The notes: generated from the sequence alone by a model not told the origin. Counted from the stretch's first letter, positions 36,108-45,274 are shown. The stretch: DNA of 64,000 bases from Vibrio tubiashii (GCA_000775715.1 JRWQ01000002.1:37734-101733), one strand, 5' to 3'. Program-made: numbers and translations.

Positions 36108-37472
36108 ATGATCACGCACATTAGTCCAGCAGGCAGTATGGATCTACTCTCTCAACTTGAAGTTGAGCGCCTTAAGAAGACCGCTTCTAGTGATCTGTAC
36201 CAACTCTACCGCAACTGTACTCTCGCGGTTCTTAACTCAGGTAGCCATACGGATAACTCCAAAGACCTGCTTGATAAATATAAATCTTTCGATGTGAATG
36301 TGGTTCGTCGCGAACGTGGCATCAAGCTTGAGCTAACCAATGCGCCAGAGCACGCATTTGTTGACGGCGAAATTATCAAAGGTATTCAAGAGCACCTTTT
36401 CTCTGTGCTACGTGACATTGTTTACGTCAATATGCACCTTGCTGATAACCAGCGTCTTAACCTGACCAATGCCAGCCACATTACTAATCTAGTATTTGGT
36501 ATTTTAAGAAATGCTGGCGCTCTGACAATTGGCCTAGAGCCCAACCTAGTGGTGTGTTGGGGCGGGCACTCGATCAATCCCACCGAATATCAGTACACAC
36601 GTGAAGTCGGTCATGAACTTGGCTTACGTGAACTCAACATATGTACCGGCTGTGGTCCTGGTGCTATGGAAGGACCAATGAAAGGGGCGGCCATTGGGCA
36701 TGCTAAGCAGCGTTACTATGAGCAGCGTTATTTAGGTCTAACTGAACCATCGATCATTGCCGCTGAGCCACCAAACCCAATCGTCAATGAGTTGGTTATC
36801 ATGCCTGATATCGAGAAACGTCTTGAGGCTTTTGTTCGCATAGGCCACGGCATTGTCATTTTCCCAGGTGGTGCGGGTACGGCTGAGGAGTTGCTGTACA
36901 TACTTGGCATTATGATCCACCCAGAAAATGCCAACCAGCCACTACCTATTGTTCTAACAGGGCCAAAGGAGAGCGAGGAGTACTTCCGCTCCATTGACCG
37001 CTTTATTGGCGATACACTCGGTGAAGTGGCGCAAAAGCACTATCAAATAGTGATTGATGATCCTGCTAAAGTGGCGCAAATAATGAAACACGGTATGAGT
37101 GATGTCCGTCAGTACCGTAAAGATACCGATGACGCTTATAGCTTCAACTGGTCTCTGAAAATTGAACCAGAGTTCCAACTGCCATTTGAGCCGACCCACG
37201 ATAATATGGCTAGCCTGGACTTACACCTCAATCAGCGCCCAGAAAATCTTGCGGCAGCGTTGCGCCAAGCATTCTCCGGCATTGTTGCAGGTAACGTTAA
37301 AGCAGAAGGTATCCGTGAGATTGAACATCACGGACCATTTCTATTAGATGGTGACGATATTTTAATGAAGAAAATGGATAAGCTATTACGAGACTTTGTC
37401 GAGCAAGACCGAATGAAGTTACCAGGTGGCACTGCCTATGAGCCTTGTTATAAGATCAAGACGTCAGGTTAG
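36108..37472 (+). CDS. ppnN: PpnN, nucleotide 5'-monophosphate nucleosidase
   Basis: PpnN (formerly YgdH) splits purine nucleoside monophosphates into base and ribose 5-phosphate, and in E. coli is controlled by (p)ppGpp. It has 454 residues, the usual size. The LOG/Rossmann-like core carries the nucleotide-binding loop [18 protein letters not shown] (near 249-266) and [20 protein letters not shown] (near 180-199). The flanking N- and C-terminal domains typical of the long PpnN form are both present. The start has an ideal ribosome binding site (AAGGAGGT, 4 bases before ATG), pointing to strong expression. It is followed by a terminator and xni, as in E. coli where ygdH and xni are neighbours. 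Confidence 0.95.
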   Translation: MITHISPAGSMDLLSQLEVERLKKTASSDLYQLYRNCTLAVLNSGSHTDNSKDLLDKYKSFDVNVVRRERGIKLELTNAPEHAFVDGEIIKGIQEHLFSVLRDIVYVNMHLADNQRLNLTNASHITNLVFGILRNAGALTIGLEPNLVVCWGGHSINPTEYQYTREVGHELGLRELNICTGCGPGAMEGPMKGAAIGHAKQRYYEQRYLGLTEPSIIAAEPPNPIVNELVIMPDIEKRLEAFVRIGHGIVIFPGGAGTAEELLYILGIMIHPENANQPLPIVLTGPKESEEYFRSIDRFIGDTLGEVAQKHYQIVIDDPAKVAQIMKHGMSDVRQYRKDTDDAYSFNWSLKIEPEFQLPFEPTHDNMASLDLHLNQRPENLAAALRQAFSGIVAGNVKAEGIREIEHHGPFLLDGDDILMKKMDKLLRDFVEQDRMKLPGGTAYEPCYKIKTSG

Positions 37473-37513
37473 CCGTTACCTGACTGACTAGCAATCTCAA
37501 CCTCAATCTATAC

Positions 37514-37541
37514 AATAAGGGCTCCATGCCCTTATTTTTTT
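37514..37541 (+). terminator. Terminator between ppnN and xni
   Basis: The palindrome AATAAGGGC (37514-37522) / GCCCTTATT (37528-37536) with 5-base loop TCCAT is followed by T residues. It ends 8 bases before the xni ATG. Confidence 0.85.
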
Positions 37542-37548
37542 GAACTGT

Positions 37549-38325
37549 ATGTCTATTCATCTTGTTATTATCGATGCCCTAAACCTAATCCGACGCGTTC
37601 ATTCAGCCCAGCCTGATGCCAGTGATATAACAAGAACAATCAATACGACCACTCGTACTCTGAACAGAATCTTATCTGAGTCCCAGCCGACTCACATTAT
37701 TGCAGTGTTTGACCATCACTTACAGCAACGTGGTTGGCGAGCCGAGATTCTTCCAGAATACAAACAGAACCGTAAACCTATGCCAGAGCCTTTGCTAGAG
37801 GGATTGGAGGCAATTCAAGATGCTTGGTGGAAATTAGGTATAGATTCACTGCTTTCAGATGGTGATGAAGCTGACGATTTAGTAGCGACATTAGCGACTA
37901 AGGTTGCCAGCCACGGTGAGAAAGTGACCATTGTTTCAACCGACAAAGGTTACTGCCAACTGCTTTCTCCAACCCTACAGATCCGTGACTACTTCCAACA
38001 CCGCTGGTTAGACGAGCCTTTTATAGAAACTGAGTTTGGTGTAAAACCGACTCAGCTTGCTGACTACTGGGGGCTGACGGGAATAAGCTCTAGCCAAGTA
38101 CCCGGTGTGCCAGGTGTGGGGCCAAAAGCCGCAAAAGAGATTCTGAATCAGTTTAACGATATTGAACAAGCCTATATGAGCGAAGAGTTACCAGCCAAAT
38201 ATCGCAAGAAGCTGGATGAGCATATTGAATCGGCGCGCAAGTGCAAGCTCATTGCATCGCTAAAGACGGATATGGAACTTGGGTTTAACCTGCAGGATAT
38301 TCGTTTTACCGGAGCGAATGAGTAG
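37549..38325 (+). CDS. xni: Xni, flap endonuclease-like nuclease (ExoIX)
   Basis: A 5'-nuclease family protein related to the polymerase I N-terminal domain, processing branched or flap DNA. From the ATG at 37549 it has 258 residues and begins MSIHLVIIDALNLIRRVHSA, like E. coli Xni. Metal-binding acids are in the blocks GDEADDLVATL and VSTDKGYCQLL; the helix-hairpin-helix is GVPGVGPKAAKEIL. A TTG at 37540 is an in-frame alternative but unneeded. The start codon lies directly behind the ppnN terminator T-run and no Shine-Dalgarno is visible, so translation efficiency is probably low or depends on an unusual leader. Confidence 0.94.
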   Translation: MSIHLVIIDALNLIRRVHSAQPDASDITRTINTTTRTLNRILSESQPTHIIAVFDHHLQQRGWRAEILPEYKQNRKPMPEPLLEGLEAIQDAWWKLGIDSLLSDGDEADDLVATLATKVASHGEKVTIVSTDKGYCQLLSPTLQIRDYFQHRWLDEPFIETEFGVKPTQLADYWGLTGISSSQVPGVPGVGPKAAKEILNQFNDIEQAYMSEELPAKYRKKLDEHIESARKCKLIASLKTDMELGFNLQDIRFTGANE

Positions 38326-38340
38326 AGCGGGATTCGGATG

Positions 38341-38520
38341 TGGGATGCGGGGACGGACTTCGTCCTGTGGAAAACTGGAAACTTACAGAGGGTTGGCATA
38401 ATGTGTCAACCCTTTGTTTTTATTACTGCCATCGCTTTCCAACAGCGTAGCGACCCCGATTTCCATAGGGCGCAGCCCGTCCCAAAAGCGTAGCGCTCCC
38501 GAAGGACGAAGTCCGATCTC
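38341..38520. repeat. Cluster of 11-nt mini-palindromes (dispersed repeat)
   Basis: Between the convergent xni and rlmM lie several 4-3-4 mini-hairpins: GGACTTCGTCC (38355-38365), GGGCGCAGCCC (38468-38478), AGCGTAGCGCT (38487-38497) and GGACGAAGTCC (38504-38514), with a weaker AGCGTAGCGA copy (38444-38453). The first and last are mutual inverted repeats about 150 bp apart. The block starts with a G-rich direct repeat (GCGGGATTCGGAT / GTGGGATGCGGG). It looks like a repetitive intergenic element of vibrios, but other copies cannot be checked here. Confidence 0.7.
38389..38421 (+). terminator. Terminator after xni
   Basis: AGGGTTG (38389-38395) pairs with CAACCCT (38407-38413), then TTGTTTTTATT. 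It sits inside the mini-palindrome block, about 65 bp past the xni stop. Confidence 0.8.
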
Positions 38521-38525
38521 GATTC

Positions 38526-39617
38526 TTATCGCGGCGAGATATTAGACAAGCACTGAACATGAACCGTGATCTCTTCTCGATCATGATAAAGGTGCTTAGC
38601 TTGCAGTTTGAACTTAACGCCATTCTCAATAAGGAACAGTTTTAGATTCTCGATATCTTCTAGCACTTCGTCGTAACGACCTTTCATTGGCAACTTGAGG
38701 TTAAAAATCGCCTCTTTCGCCCAACCGCTAATAATCCATTCTCCCATCAACTGGGCAACGCGAGAAGGCTTCTCAATCATGTCACACACCAGCCAAGTTA
38801 CGTTCTTACGCGCCGGCTCAAACTTAAAGCCGTCTTCTTGGTGATGTTTAACCTGACCAGTTTCCATGAGGCTATCTGCCATCATGCCGTTATCAACCGA
38901 GTGAACAAACATTGATCGCTTAACCAATTGGTAAGTCCAACCGCCAGGACATGCTCCCAAATCGACGCCCCACATGCCTGCTGCAAGGCGTTCATCCCAC
39001 TCTTCACGTGGAATAAAGACATGAAATGCCTCTTCCAATTTTAGAGTTGAACGACTCGGTGCATCCGCAGGGAATTTAAGACGAGGAATACCCATAAAGA
39101 ACTGGGAGTTATTGCTAGGTAAAGAGTAACCAATGAAGCAGTGCGTCGGAGCAACAAAACAGATGTGTAATACCGGCTTTTTCGGGCTATCTTTCGGGAA
39201 CAGGATCTCTTTACCGCGTAGAGCTTGTCGCATTGGCACAGTAAACTTACGACAGAACTTGAGTAGCTCTTTAGCTTCATTGGTATCTGGCGTTTCAACA
39301 CGAATATCACCACAACGTGGCATGGTCTCAACGAAACTCAAATCATGCAAAATAGGCGAAATACGGTCTTCACGAGGCAGCTCTTGAATTTCCGCCGCAA
39401 CAGCAAATATCTGGCGAGCAAAAATGAGCGATTTAAAATCGAGCTCTTTTACCAGTTTCTGCGCATCACCATCTTGGTAACACTCAAACAGCACGTAGCC
39501 TGTATTCTTTTTAAGACGTGGGAAACCAAATACTTCTAACTGAGTAGCACGATCTTGAATTTCTCCGGCGCACTCTTTTTCAAAGCCGCTGCGGCAGTAG
39601 AGCATTAATTGTTTCAC
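38526..39617 (-). CDS. rlmM: RlmM, 23S rRNA C2498 2'-O-methyltransferase
   Basis: An SAM-dependent RNA methyltransferase that 2'-O-methylates C2498 in the peptidyl transferase loop of 23S rRNA. It has 363 residues, as expected. An N-terminal THUMP-like domain (about 1-170, [20 protein letters not shown]) is followed by a Rossmann methyltransferase domain with SAM motif [18 protein letters not shown] (near 215-232). The catalytic K-D-K-E-type residues follow ([20 protein letters not shown]). It is co-directional with the DUF423 gene and overlaps its stop by 4 bp; E. coli has the same gcvA-ygdD-rlmM order. Confidence 0.96.
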   Translation of the reverse strand: MKQLMLYCRSGFEKECAGEIQDRATQLEVFGFPRLKKNTGYVLFECYQDGDAQKLVKELDFKSLIFARQIFAVAAEIQELPREDRISPILHDLSFVETMPRCGDIRVETPDTNEAKELLKFCRKFTVPMRQALRGKEILFPKDSPKKPVLHICFVAPTHCFIGYSLPSNNSQFFMGIPRLKFPADAPSRSTLKLEEAFHVFIPREEWDERLAAGMWGVDLGACPGGWTYQLVKRSMFVHSVDNGMMADSLMETGQVKHHQEDGFKFEPARKNVTWLVCDMIEKPSRVAQLMGEWIISGWAKEAIFNLKLPMKGRYDEVLEDIENLKLFLIENGVKFKLQAKHLYHDREEITVHVQCLSNISPR

Positions 39618-40012
39618 TGATTCACCTCTTTAACCTGTAGTGCTGCGTAAACGAACAACCCCCAACCAAGCATAAACGTTAATCCACCAAATGGCGTGAT
39701 TGGACCAAACCATTTGATTCCCGTTAATGCCAGTGCATAGAGGCTACCGCTAAAACAAAAGATGCCGATGATAAAGCAAACGGCGGCAAGGGAGAAATAT
39801 TTTTGTGACTTAAGTGGCAATTTTAACCCGAGCAGAACGCCGCAAAGCAAAATAGCGATGCCATGAATAAACTGGTACTGCACACCCGTTTGAAAAACAT
39901 CGAGCAAATACGGTGACAACACCTGCTTTAAACCATGGGCAGCAAACGCGCCTAATGCCACGCCAGCACCACATGCTATGCCACCCAACACCAAACATGA
40001 CTTGATGTGCAT
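39614..40012 (-). CDS. ygdD: DUF423 inner membrane protein (YgdD)
   Basis: A small polytopic membrane protein of 132 residues with four hydrophobic segments. The signature [20 protein letters not shown] near the N-terminus and the C-terminal [15 protein letters not shown] are typical of the DUF423 family (E. coli YgdD). Function is unknown. It lies between the hydrolase gene (adjacent at 40012) and rlmM (4-bp overlap), all in one direction with gcvA, as in E. coli. Confidence 0.93.
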   Translation of the reverse strand: MHIKSCLVLGGIACGAGVALGAFAAHGLKQVLSPYLLDVFQTGVQYQFIHGIAILLCGVLLGLKLPLKSQKYFSLAAVCFIIGIFCFSGSLYALALTGIKWFGPITPFGGLTFMLGWGLFVYAALQVKEVNQ

Positions 40013-40629
40013 CAGCGGGCCTCCAGAATGAACTTAGCAAGATGCTCTACCGCGAGGGCAATATTTCCCTCTTCAGTATGCCCAGAACTCTTACGGGGTT
40101 TAAAACTATGGTCACCATCTGGAATGAATTCGACTTTCACCTTAGATGAGAGCGCAAACTCAGCGAACTCCTGCTTTTTACCAAATGTATCTCGCTCACC
40201 TTGCAGAATCAGACATGACTTGTCTATGTCAGCTAAATGCGCACCCTTGTAGTTGTCAGGCTTGCCTGGCGGATGAAATGGAAAGCCTAAGCAAGCAATC
40301 GCAGCAACTTTTTCTTCTGCACTAAGAAGGCTTGCCATACGGCCTCCCATCGATTTACCGCCAATCACAACCCTATCCGAAGCACAATGTTCATTGATAA
40401 CCGCTTGGTACGCTTCAAGTAACTTAGGCGCTCTATCTGGCGGACGCTTCTTACCATCTTCAGCACGTTTCACCATGTAAGGAAAGTTAAAACGCACCAC
40501 CTGAATGCCTTTTTGCGCGAGGCCTGTGGCAACCGCCTGCATAAACATGTGCTCCATCCCAGCGCCGGCACCATGAGCAAATATAAACAAGGGGTTGCCC
40601 TGTTCCCCGTCAATCAAATAGTTACTCAT
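40012..40629 (-). CDS. Alpha/beta hydrolase of the KANL3/Tex30 type
   Basis: A cytosolic serine hydrolase of 205 residues from the ATG at 40629 (GAGG lies about 9 bases upstream; the frame is open further to 40650). The nucleophile elbow GGKSMGGRMAS carries the serine in GxSxG, the oxyanion loop is IFAHGAGAGMEH, and the C-terminal part has GDHSFKPRKSSG with the catalytic histidine. These are the hallmarks of the dienelactone-hydrolase-like KANL3/Tex30 family. Substrate is unknown. Its start overlaps the gcvA stop codon region, so it is probably read from the gcvA transcript; ygdD follows directly. Confidence 0.88.
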   Translation of the reverse strand: MSNYLIDGEQGNPLFIFAHGAGAGMEHMFMQAVATGLAQKGIQVVRFNFPYMVKRAEDGKKRPPDRAPKLLEAYQAVINEHCASDRVVIGGKSMGGRMASLLSAEEKVAAIACLGFPFHPPGKPDNYKGAHLADIDKSCLILQGERDTFGKKQEFAEFALSSKVKVEFIPDGDHSFKPRKSSGHTEEGNIALAVEHLAKFILEAR

Positions 40630-41530
40630 CAAGCAGGTCCTCTTGCTCACTTTGGGCTTTCGCTAGCATCCAATCACGAAACGTTGCAATACGCCCCATG
40701 TCCGCTTGCTTATCATGGCAAACCACATAGAAGGCATTCTTGGAAACCAATACTTCATCAAATGGGGCAATTAAGCGGCCTGCTTCAAGCTCTGGTTGAG
40801 CAAGCACATTGTTACCAAGAGCAACACCCTGACCATGCGCTGCTGCTTGGAGAACCATGGTTGAGTGGCTGAAGATCGGGCCATGGTTAACGTTAACCCC
40901 TTCAATGCCATGCTGCTTGGCAAACTGCTTCCAATCTTTACGTGACGTATCATGCAGCAAAGTATGTTGTTTTAAGTCACTTAAAGTTTCTAATGGTTTG
41001 CTGCCTAAAAGCACTGACGGTGAACAGAGAGGAATCAAAAACTCTTGATACAATTTATCTGCACGTAATCCGGGCCAATTTCCACGCCCATAATAGATCG
41101 CCACATCAACATCATCGGTAAGTGAGCCTTCATCCATATCCACCGCTTTAATTCGCACATCGATATCCGGCTCTTGCTGGTTAAAATCGGCCAAACGAGG
41201 CACTAACCACTGAATAGCGAAGCTTGGTGGCAAACTGATGGTCAGCGCACCTTTTTCACTACGTTCGAGAACTTTGTCGGTAGCTTCGGCCAAGGAAGTG
41301 AAAATATCTTTAATATCAAGAAAGTAGCTCTGTCCCTCTTCGGTAAGAAGCAATGAGCGATTTCTGCGCCTGAATAATTTTAAGCCGAGGAACTCTTCTA
41401 ACGCTTTGATCTGATGACTGACCGCAGCCTGAGTGACGAATAACTCTTCTGCTGCTCGGGTAAAACTCAAATGTCGGGCTGCGGCTTCAAACACTTTCAG
41501 TGAGTTTAAAGGAGGCAATCTTCTAGACAT
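40622..41530 (-). CDS. gcvA: GcvA, LysR-type regulator of glycine cleavage
   Basis: A LysR-family regulator that in E. coli activates gcvTHP when glycine is plentiful, represses it with GcvR when glycine is scarce, and activates the sRNA gcvB. It has 302 residues from the ATG at 41530 (AAGG seven bases upstream; an earlier start at 41545 is less likely). The N-terminal helix-turn-helix is LSFTRAAEELFVTQAAVSHQ and IKALEEFLGLKLFRRRNRSL follows; the effector domain covers about 90-300. The identification rests on similarity and on the divergent gcvB, a conserved arrangement. It heads a run with the hydrolase, ygdD and rlmM. Confidence 0.95.
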   Translation of the reverse strand: MSRRLPPLNSLKVFEAAARHLSFTRAAEELFVTQAAVSHQIKALEEFLGLKLFRRRNRSLLLTEEGQSYFLDIKDIFTSLAEATDKVLERSEKGALTISLPPSFAIQWLVPRLADFNQQEPDIDVRIKAVDMDEGSLTDDVDVAIYYGRGNWPGLRADKLYQEFLIPLCSPSVLLGSKPLETLSDLKQHTLLHDTSRKDWKQFAKQHGIEGVNVNHGPIFSHSTMVLQAAAHGQGVALGNNVLAQPELEAGRLIAPFDEVLVSKNAFYVVCHDKQADMGRIATFRDWMLAKAQSEQEDLLDE

Positions 41531-41550
41531 AGGGACCTTCCACAAATTGG

Positions 41551-41555
41551 ATTAG
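41551..41555 (-). promoter_or_regulatory. Possible GcvA-binding core (CTAAT)
   Basis: ATTAG on the plus strand (CTAAT on minus) lies 21 bp before the gcvA start and about 70 bp before the gcvB start point. CTAAT is the core recognition sequence described for E. coli GcvA, but five bases are weak evidence. Confidence 0.35.
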
Positions 41556-41587
41556 TTTTTTTTATCTGAAACATTATAAAATGTCGA

Positions 41588-41616
41588 TTGCCTGACGACC
41601 AGAGAAATTCTATATT
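41588..41616 (+). promoter_or_regulatory. Sigma-70 promoter of gcvB
   Basis: TTGCCT (41588-41593) and TATATT (41611-41616) are separated by 17 bp, close to the sigma-70 consensus. The predicted start near 41623 gives an RNA of about 200 nt, the known size of GcvB. Confidence 0.75.
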
Positions 41617-41622
41617 TCACCC

Positions 41623-41823
41623 CGCAGCATGAAGTCAGAACGGCTTGATTTTGTTATAAATCAATTGATTTCCTGTTGCGATGTTGTGTTTGCAAACTCG
41701 TATTTCGAGTTCGGTAGGTTTCTACCAGTTTTGTTTCTCAAGGGAAACGAAACATATACTTCCTGTATTTATTTTGACCTGTCTGTCAAATATTTAGCAC
41801 CGCCTCTATGGCGGTGTTTTTTT
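41623..41823 (+). ncRNA. gcvB: GcvB small regulatory RNA
   Basis: An Hfq-dependent sRNA that represses many mRNAs for amino acid and peptide transport. Three blocks match E. coli GcvB as I know it: the G/U-rich seed region R1 (GTTGCGATGTTGTGTTTGCA, 41675-41694), the later conserved segment ACTTCCTGTATTTA with GACCTGTCTGTCAA (41758-41789), and the terminator stem GCACCGCC with GGCGGTG then seven T. The gene is divergent from gcvA, as in enteric bacteria, and about 200 nt long from a good sigma-70 promoter. The exact 5' end is inferred. A 99-codon open frame across it is not a gene. Confidence 0.9.
41798..41823 (+). terminator. Terminator of gcvB
   Basis: CACCGCC (41798-41804) pairs with GGCGGTG (41810-41816) around TCTAT, then seven T residues. 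It matches the 3' end of known GcvB RNAs, including the Hfq-binding U-tail. Confidence 0.93.
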
Positions 41824-41855
41824 ATGTCTCAAGAAAATGACCAAGTGCAATCAAC

Positions 41856-41893
41856 AAAAAAGCGCAAGCCTAACAATAGGGTTGCGCTTTTCT
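41856..41893 (-). terminator. Terminator after thiI
   Basis: A 10-bp stem AAAAGCGCAA / TTGCGCTTTT, extended by CCT/AGG, lies 23 bp beyond the thiI stop. It has T-runs on both strands and can stop transcription from either side, keeping thiI and gcvB apart. Confidence 0.88.
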
Positions 41894-41915
41894 ATCAAAC
41901 TGTATTAGCCAAAAA

Positions 41916-43364
41916 CTACGGACGGTAAACCTTCACATTGTTGAAGCCTTGTTCCTGTAGGTAGAGAGCTTGCAAACGGCTCATCACACCACGGTCACAG
42001 TAAAGCAGATAGGTCTTAGATTGGTCTAAATCACCAAACTGTGTACCCAACTTGAAGAACGGAATGTGCTTCACTTCCACACCTTCAATCTCTAGTGGGT
42101 TGTCATCTTCCTCTTCAGGACTACGAATATCCAGCACGATAGCATGCTCTTCAACGGCTTGAACTTGCTCAACTTCAGGCGCTGCTTTTTCAGTCTCTTT
42201 TGCGATATCACGGATATCCATTACACGGGCGTCACGTACTACCTGCTCTAAGATATCGAAATCGAACTTGGCTTCTTCCGCTTCCAGTTTCGCTTTCACA
42301 GCTTTCACTGTTGGCTTCTTAGAAATGACACCACAGTACTCTGGCATCGTCTTAGCGAAGTCTTCAGTACCGATATCACGCGCAAGGTTGATGATATCCT
42401 CTTTATCCCAGTTGATTAGCGGGCGAAGGATCAAAGAGTCCGTGACATTATCGATATGGCGTAGGTTAGTTAGCGTCTGACTCGATACCTGACCTAATGC
42501 TTCACCTGTTACCAAGGCTTCAATCTTGAACTTCTCAGCCACCATTCCCGCGGCACGCATAAACATACGCTTCAAGATCACACCCATTTGACCGTCATCG
42601 ACCTTCTCAAGAATTTCAGCCACAACAGGCTCAAAGTCGACCGAGATAAAGCGTACTTTGGCGGATGAGCCATATTTGTTCCATAAGTAGTGAGCAACCT
42701 GCTTAACACCGATTTCGTGTGCAGGACCACCAAGGTTAAAGAAGCAGTAGTGAACCTTTGAGCCACGCTTGATATGCAGGTAGCTAGATACACCAGAGTC
42801 AAAACCACCAGAAATCAGGCTTAGTACATCTTCTTGCGTTCCAAGAGGAAAGCCGCCAAGGCCTTTGTAACGTGCAATTACTTGGTTTAGCTTTTCATTC
42901 GCTACTTCAACTTTCACCGTCACATCTGGGTTCTTAAGCTTAACGCTGGCACTTTCAATCGCTTGGTTCAAACCACCACCCACGTAGCGTTCTAGCTCGA
43001 TCGATGTGAAGTCATGCTTACCGCGACGCTTAGCACGTACCACAAACGTTTTACCTTCAAGATGTGGACGGTTTAGCTCTAACACCTGCTCGAAGATGTC
43101 ATGCAAGTCTTTAAATTCAGACTGTTGAACTTCCAGTACGTGGTGAATGCCCGGAGTGCGAGTCAGTATGTCGATAGTCTCTTTGCGATACTCATCCGAC
43201 TCCGCCGTTACTTCAATGTGGTCACGACGGTTGAAAACAGCAACAGACTCTGTATGACTCTTGATAATATTACGAATGTTACACTCAAGAATCTTTGTGA
43301 AGCGCTTACGCACAGACTCACTTTTTACAAAAATTTCTGGATGGGGCTTTACGATAAATTTCAT
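41916..43364 (-). CDS. thiI: ThiI, tRNA 4-thiouridine synthase / thiamine sulfur carrier
   Basis: ThiI transfers sulfur to U8 of tRNA and, through its rhodanese domain, supplies sulfur for the thiazole of thiamine. It has 482 residues. The order is N-terminal ferredoxin-like and THUMP domains (about 1-165), a PP-loop pyrophosphatase domain with [17 protein letters not shown] (near 184-200), and a C-terminal rhodanese domain. The active cysteines are C344 ([11 protein letters not shown]) and the rhodanese C456 ([12 protein letters not shown]), matching E. coli numbering. It is transcribed alone, with terminators at 41856-41893 and 43479-43506 on either side. No TPP riboswitch is seen. Confidence 0.97.
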   Translation of the reverse strand: MKFIVKPHPEIFVKSESVRKRFTKILECNIRNIIKSHTESVAVFNRRDHIEVTAESDEYRKETIDILTRTPGIHHVLEVQQSEFKDLHDIFEQVLELNRPHLEGKTFVVRAKRRGKHDFTSIELERYVGGGLNQAIESASVKLKNPDVTVKVEVANEKLNQVIARYKGLGGFPLGTQEDVLSLISGGFDSGVSSYLHIKRGSKVHYCFFNLGGPAHEIGVKQVAHYLWNKYGSSAKVRFISVDFEPVVAEILEKVDDGQMGVILKRMFMRAAGMVAEKFKIEALVTGEALGQVSSQTLTNLRHIDNVTDSLILRPLINWDKEDIINLARDIGTEDFAKTMPEYCGVISKKPTVKAVKAKLEAEEAKFDFDILEQVVRDARVMDIRDIAKETEKAAPEVEQVQAVEEHAIVLDIRSPEEEDDNPLEIEGVEVKHIPFFKLGTQFGDLDQSKTYLLYCDRGVMSRLQALYLQEQGFNNVKVYRP

Positions 43365-43478
43365 AATTCACTTCACAAGTTAACTGTTACGCTATTTTCA
43401 TGCTCTGAGAGCCAAGCCGCTCAACTTCTCGATGAGCTGCCTCTAAGGGCGCAAGATTATACATGAAGCACAGACCAT

Positions 43479-43506
43479 AAAAAAGACGAGCGGTTATGCT
43501 CGTCTT
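43479..43506 (-). terminator. Terminator after pomB
   Basis: On the minus strand AAGACGAGC pairs with GCTCGTCTT around a 6-base loop, followed by TTTTT. It is 13 bp beyond the pomB stop and ends the pomAB transcript before thiI. Confidence 0.9.
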
Positions 43507-43518
43507 GTTTATTTTAAA

Positions 43519-44460
43519 CTACTGTATCGCTGGAACTTCATCACTCAGTAATGCTTCCCCCTGCATAATACTGATTTCAACACGCCTATTCCGCGAACGT
43601 TGCGCCTCAGTATCGTTTGGCCCAAGGGGCTCAGTATCGGCCATGCCTCGAACTCGCAATCGCTGAGAATCAAATCCGCGCACTTTCTCCATCTCTTGTG
43701 CAACCGAGACCGCACGCTGCGCAGATAAATCCCAATTAGAGCGGTAAAGCTCAGAATCAATACGCTGATTATCAGTATGGCCAGACACTCGAATTATACC
43801 CGGAATGTCTTTAACTAAGTCCGCAATCTGACGCACCAGCGGCCGGAACTTGGGCTGTAAGAATGCAGAGCCTTCTGGAAACGCACCTTTTTCACGAATG
43901 CGAATATCAATCTGCTGACCTAAGTTCTCAACTTCAATCGCACCTTGTTCAATCTCTCGCTCAAGAGCCTTCTTGATACTCTCCATAATGGTTTCAAGCT
44001 CTTGCGACATCTCTGCCGATTGCTGCTGAGGATTGTCTGACTCGGAGTTTTGGTTGTTTTGAGTTGCCGTATCTGGCGATTGACCACCGGTTAATTTACC
44101 TTGATCGCGCTGAGTACCGCCTGCTCGATCAGACTCACCTTCATGAAACTCTAGAGTTTGCTGAGTGATATCTATCGTCTGCTGCATAATGACATCAATT
44201 GGTGTCGGCTCAGGACGACCTGGCCTAAACTCTTGGGCAATAATACTGGTGCCTTTCGGAATATCTTTGACTTCCAACCGGTTTTGTACACCGAAAGCAA
44301 ACTTCATTGAACCGGCGATCTGTTTAAACTTCAGTACGTCCATTTCAGAAAACGAGAGCAGAAGTACGAAGAAACACATCAGCAGCGACATCAAGTCAGC
44401 AAAAGTACCCATCCACAATGGAAGGCCTGGAGGCGGACATTTGGGTTTTTCTTCTTCCAT
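43519..44460 (-). CDS. pomB: PomB, Na+-driven flagellar stator subunit
   Basis: PomB with PomA forms the sodium-driven stator of the polar flagellar motor. It has 313 residues. The single membrane helix (about 15-38, LWMGTFADLMSLLMCFFVLL) carries the ion-binding aspartate as D22 (D24 in V. alginolyticus PomB, whose N-terminus is two residues longer). A long periplasmic linker rich in Q and N follows, then an OmpA-like peptidoglycan-binding domain (about 190-300, with IRVSGHTDNQRIDSELYRSN and RNRRVEISI). It is 10 bp downstream of pomA and is preceded by a sigma-28 promoter shared with it. Confidence 0.96.
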   Translation of the reverse strand: MEEEKPKCPPPGLPLWMGTFADLMSLLMCFFVLLLSFSEMDVLKFKQIAGSMKFAFGVQNRLEVKDIPKGTSIIAQEFRPGRPEPTPIDVIMQQTIDITQQTLEFHEGESDRAGGTQRDQGKLTGGQSPDTATQNNQNSESDNPQQQSAEMSQELETIMESIKKALEREIEQGAIEVENLGQQIDIRIREKGAFPEGSAFLQPKFRPLVRQIADLVKDIPGIIRVSGHTDNQRIDSELYRSNWDLSAQRAVSVAQEMEKVRGFDSQRLRVRGMADTEPLGPNDTEAQRSRNRRVEISIMQGEALLSDEVPAIQ

Positions 44461-44470
44461 AACCGCGACC

Positions 44471-45235
44471 TTACTCGTTATCTACATCAAGAGCACGTTT
44501 ACCTTCATTCAGGTAGTTCTTCAGATAGCTATCAATAACACGTGGGTTTTGTCCATCTTGAATCGCAAGTACGCCATCCATGATCAAACGGCGATTGAGT
44601 TTCTCTTGCTCACGGCGAAGAGACAGCTTATCCGCAATTGGGAAGAAAACCATGTTAGATAGAATTGCGCCGTATAGGGTAGTCAAAAGTGCAACCGCCA
44701 TCGCTGGACCAATCGCTTTCGGGTCATCCATGTTGGACAGCATGGCAACCAGACCAACTAGAGTACCGATCATACCCATTGCCGGGGCAACGTCACCAAA
44801 TGCTCGAAATACGCTTGAGCCAAAGTCGTGGCGTTCATCTGTCAGGGCAATATCTTTTTGCAGCGCTGCACGTACTACGTCAGCATCGTGGCCATCCACC
44901 AGCAGGTCAATACCTTTCTGCATGAAGCTGTTCGATATCTCCATTTCTTCCAAGGCAAGAAAACCGCCTTTACGTGCTGCGTCAGCCATTTCGACCACTT
45001 TTGCAATCAGGTCTTCTGGCTCGTCCGCCTTGAACATGAACGCTTTACCCGCGATTTTTGCTGCACCAAAGAATTGCCCCATAGTGAACTTCATCAACAC
45101 AACAAAGGTTGAACCACCCACTACGATTAGAATAGACGTGACATCGACGAACATCATGATACTGCCACCGAGTATCATGGCCATGATGACGAAAGCTAAA
45201 CCGCCAATCAGCCCTATCAGCGTTGCTAAATCCAC
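44471..45235 (-). CDS. pomA: PomA, Na+-driven flagellar stator subunit
   Basis: PomA is the four-helix stator subunit that contacts FliG and, with PomB, conducts Na+. It has 254 residues. It starts with GTG at 45235, preceded by GAGGAG. Membrane helices are near residues 5-27, 32-50, 150-170 and 180-205; the conserved loop prolines lie in FGDVAPAMGMIGTLVGLVAM and GPAMAVALLTTLYGAILSNM. The cytoplasmic loop between helices 2 and 3 holds the charged residues for the FliG interface. The pair pomAB is typical of Na+-driven Vibrio motors, unlike proton-driven MotAB. It is divergent from xseB with 250 bp between. Confidence 0.97.
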   Translation of the reverse strand: MDLATLIGLIGGLAFVIMAMILGGSIMMFVDVTSILIVVGGSTFVVLMKFTMGQFFGAAKIAGKAFMFKADEPEDLIAKVVEMADAARKGGFLALEEMEISNSFMQKGIDLLVDGHDADVVRAALQKDIALTDERHDFGSSVFRAFGDVAPAMGMIGTLVGLVAMLSNMDDPKAIGPAMAVALLTTLYGAILSNMVFFPIADKLSLRREQEKLNRRLIMDGVLAIQDGQNPRVIDSYLKNYLNEGKRALDVDNE

Positions 45236-45274
45236 AGAGCACTCCTCATGCTATCTTTAAGCTTCTAACAAATT

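Noticed and set aside
41629..41928. 99-codon plus-strand frame between gcvA and thiI
   Set aside because: It coincides with the GcvB RNA, runs through its terminator and through a second terminator hairpin, and has no ribosome binding site.
43365..43478. Possible TPP riboswitch upstream of thiI
   Set aside because: No thi-box motif (CUGAGA ... ACCUGAUCUGG-like) was seen in the 114 bp upstream.
44580..45260. 226-codon plus-strand frame over pomA
   Set aside because: Antisense shadow of pomA, which is a clear family member with a promoter.
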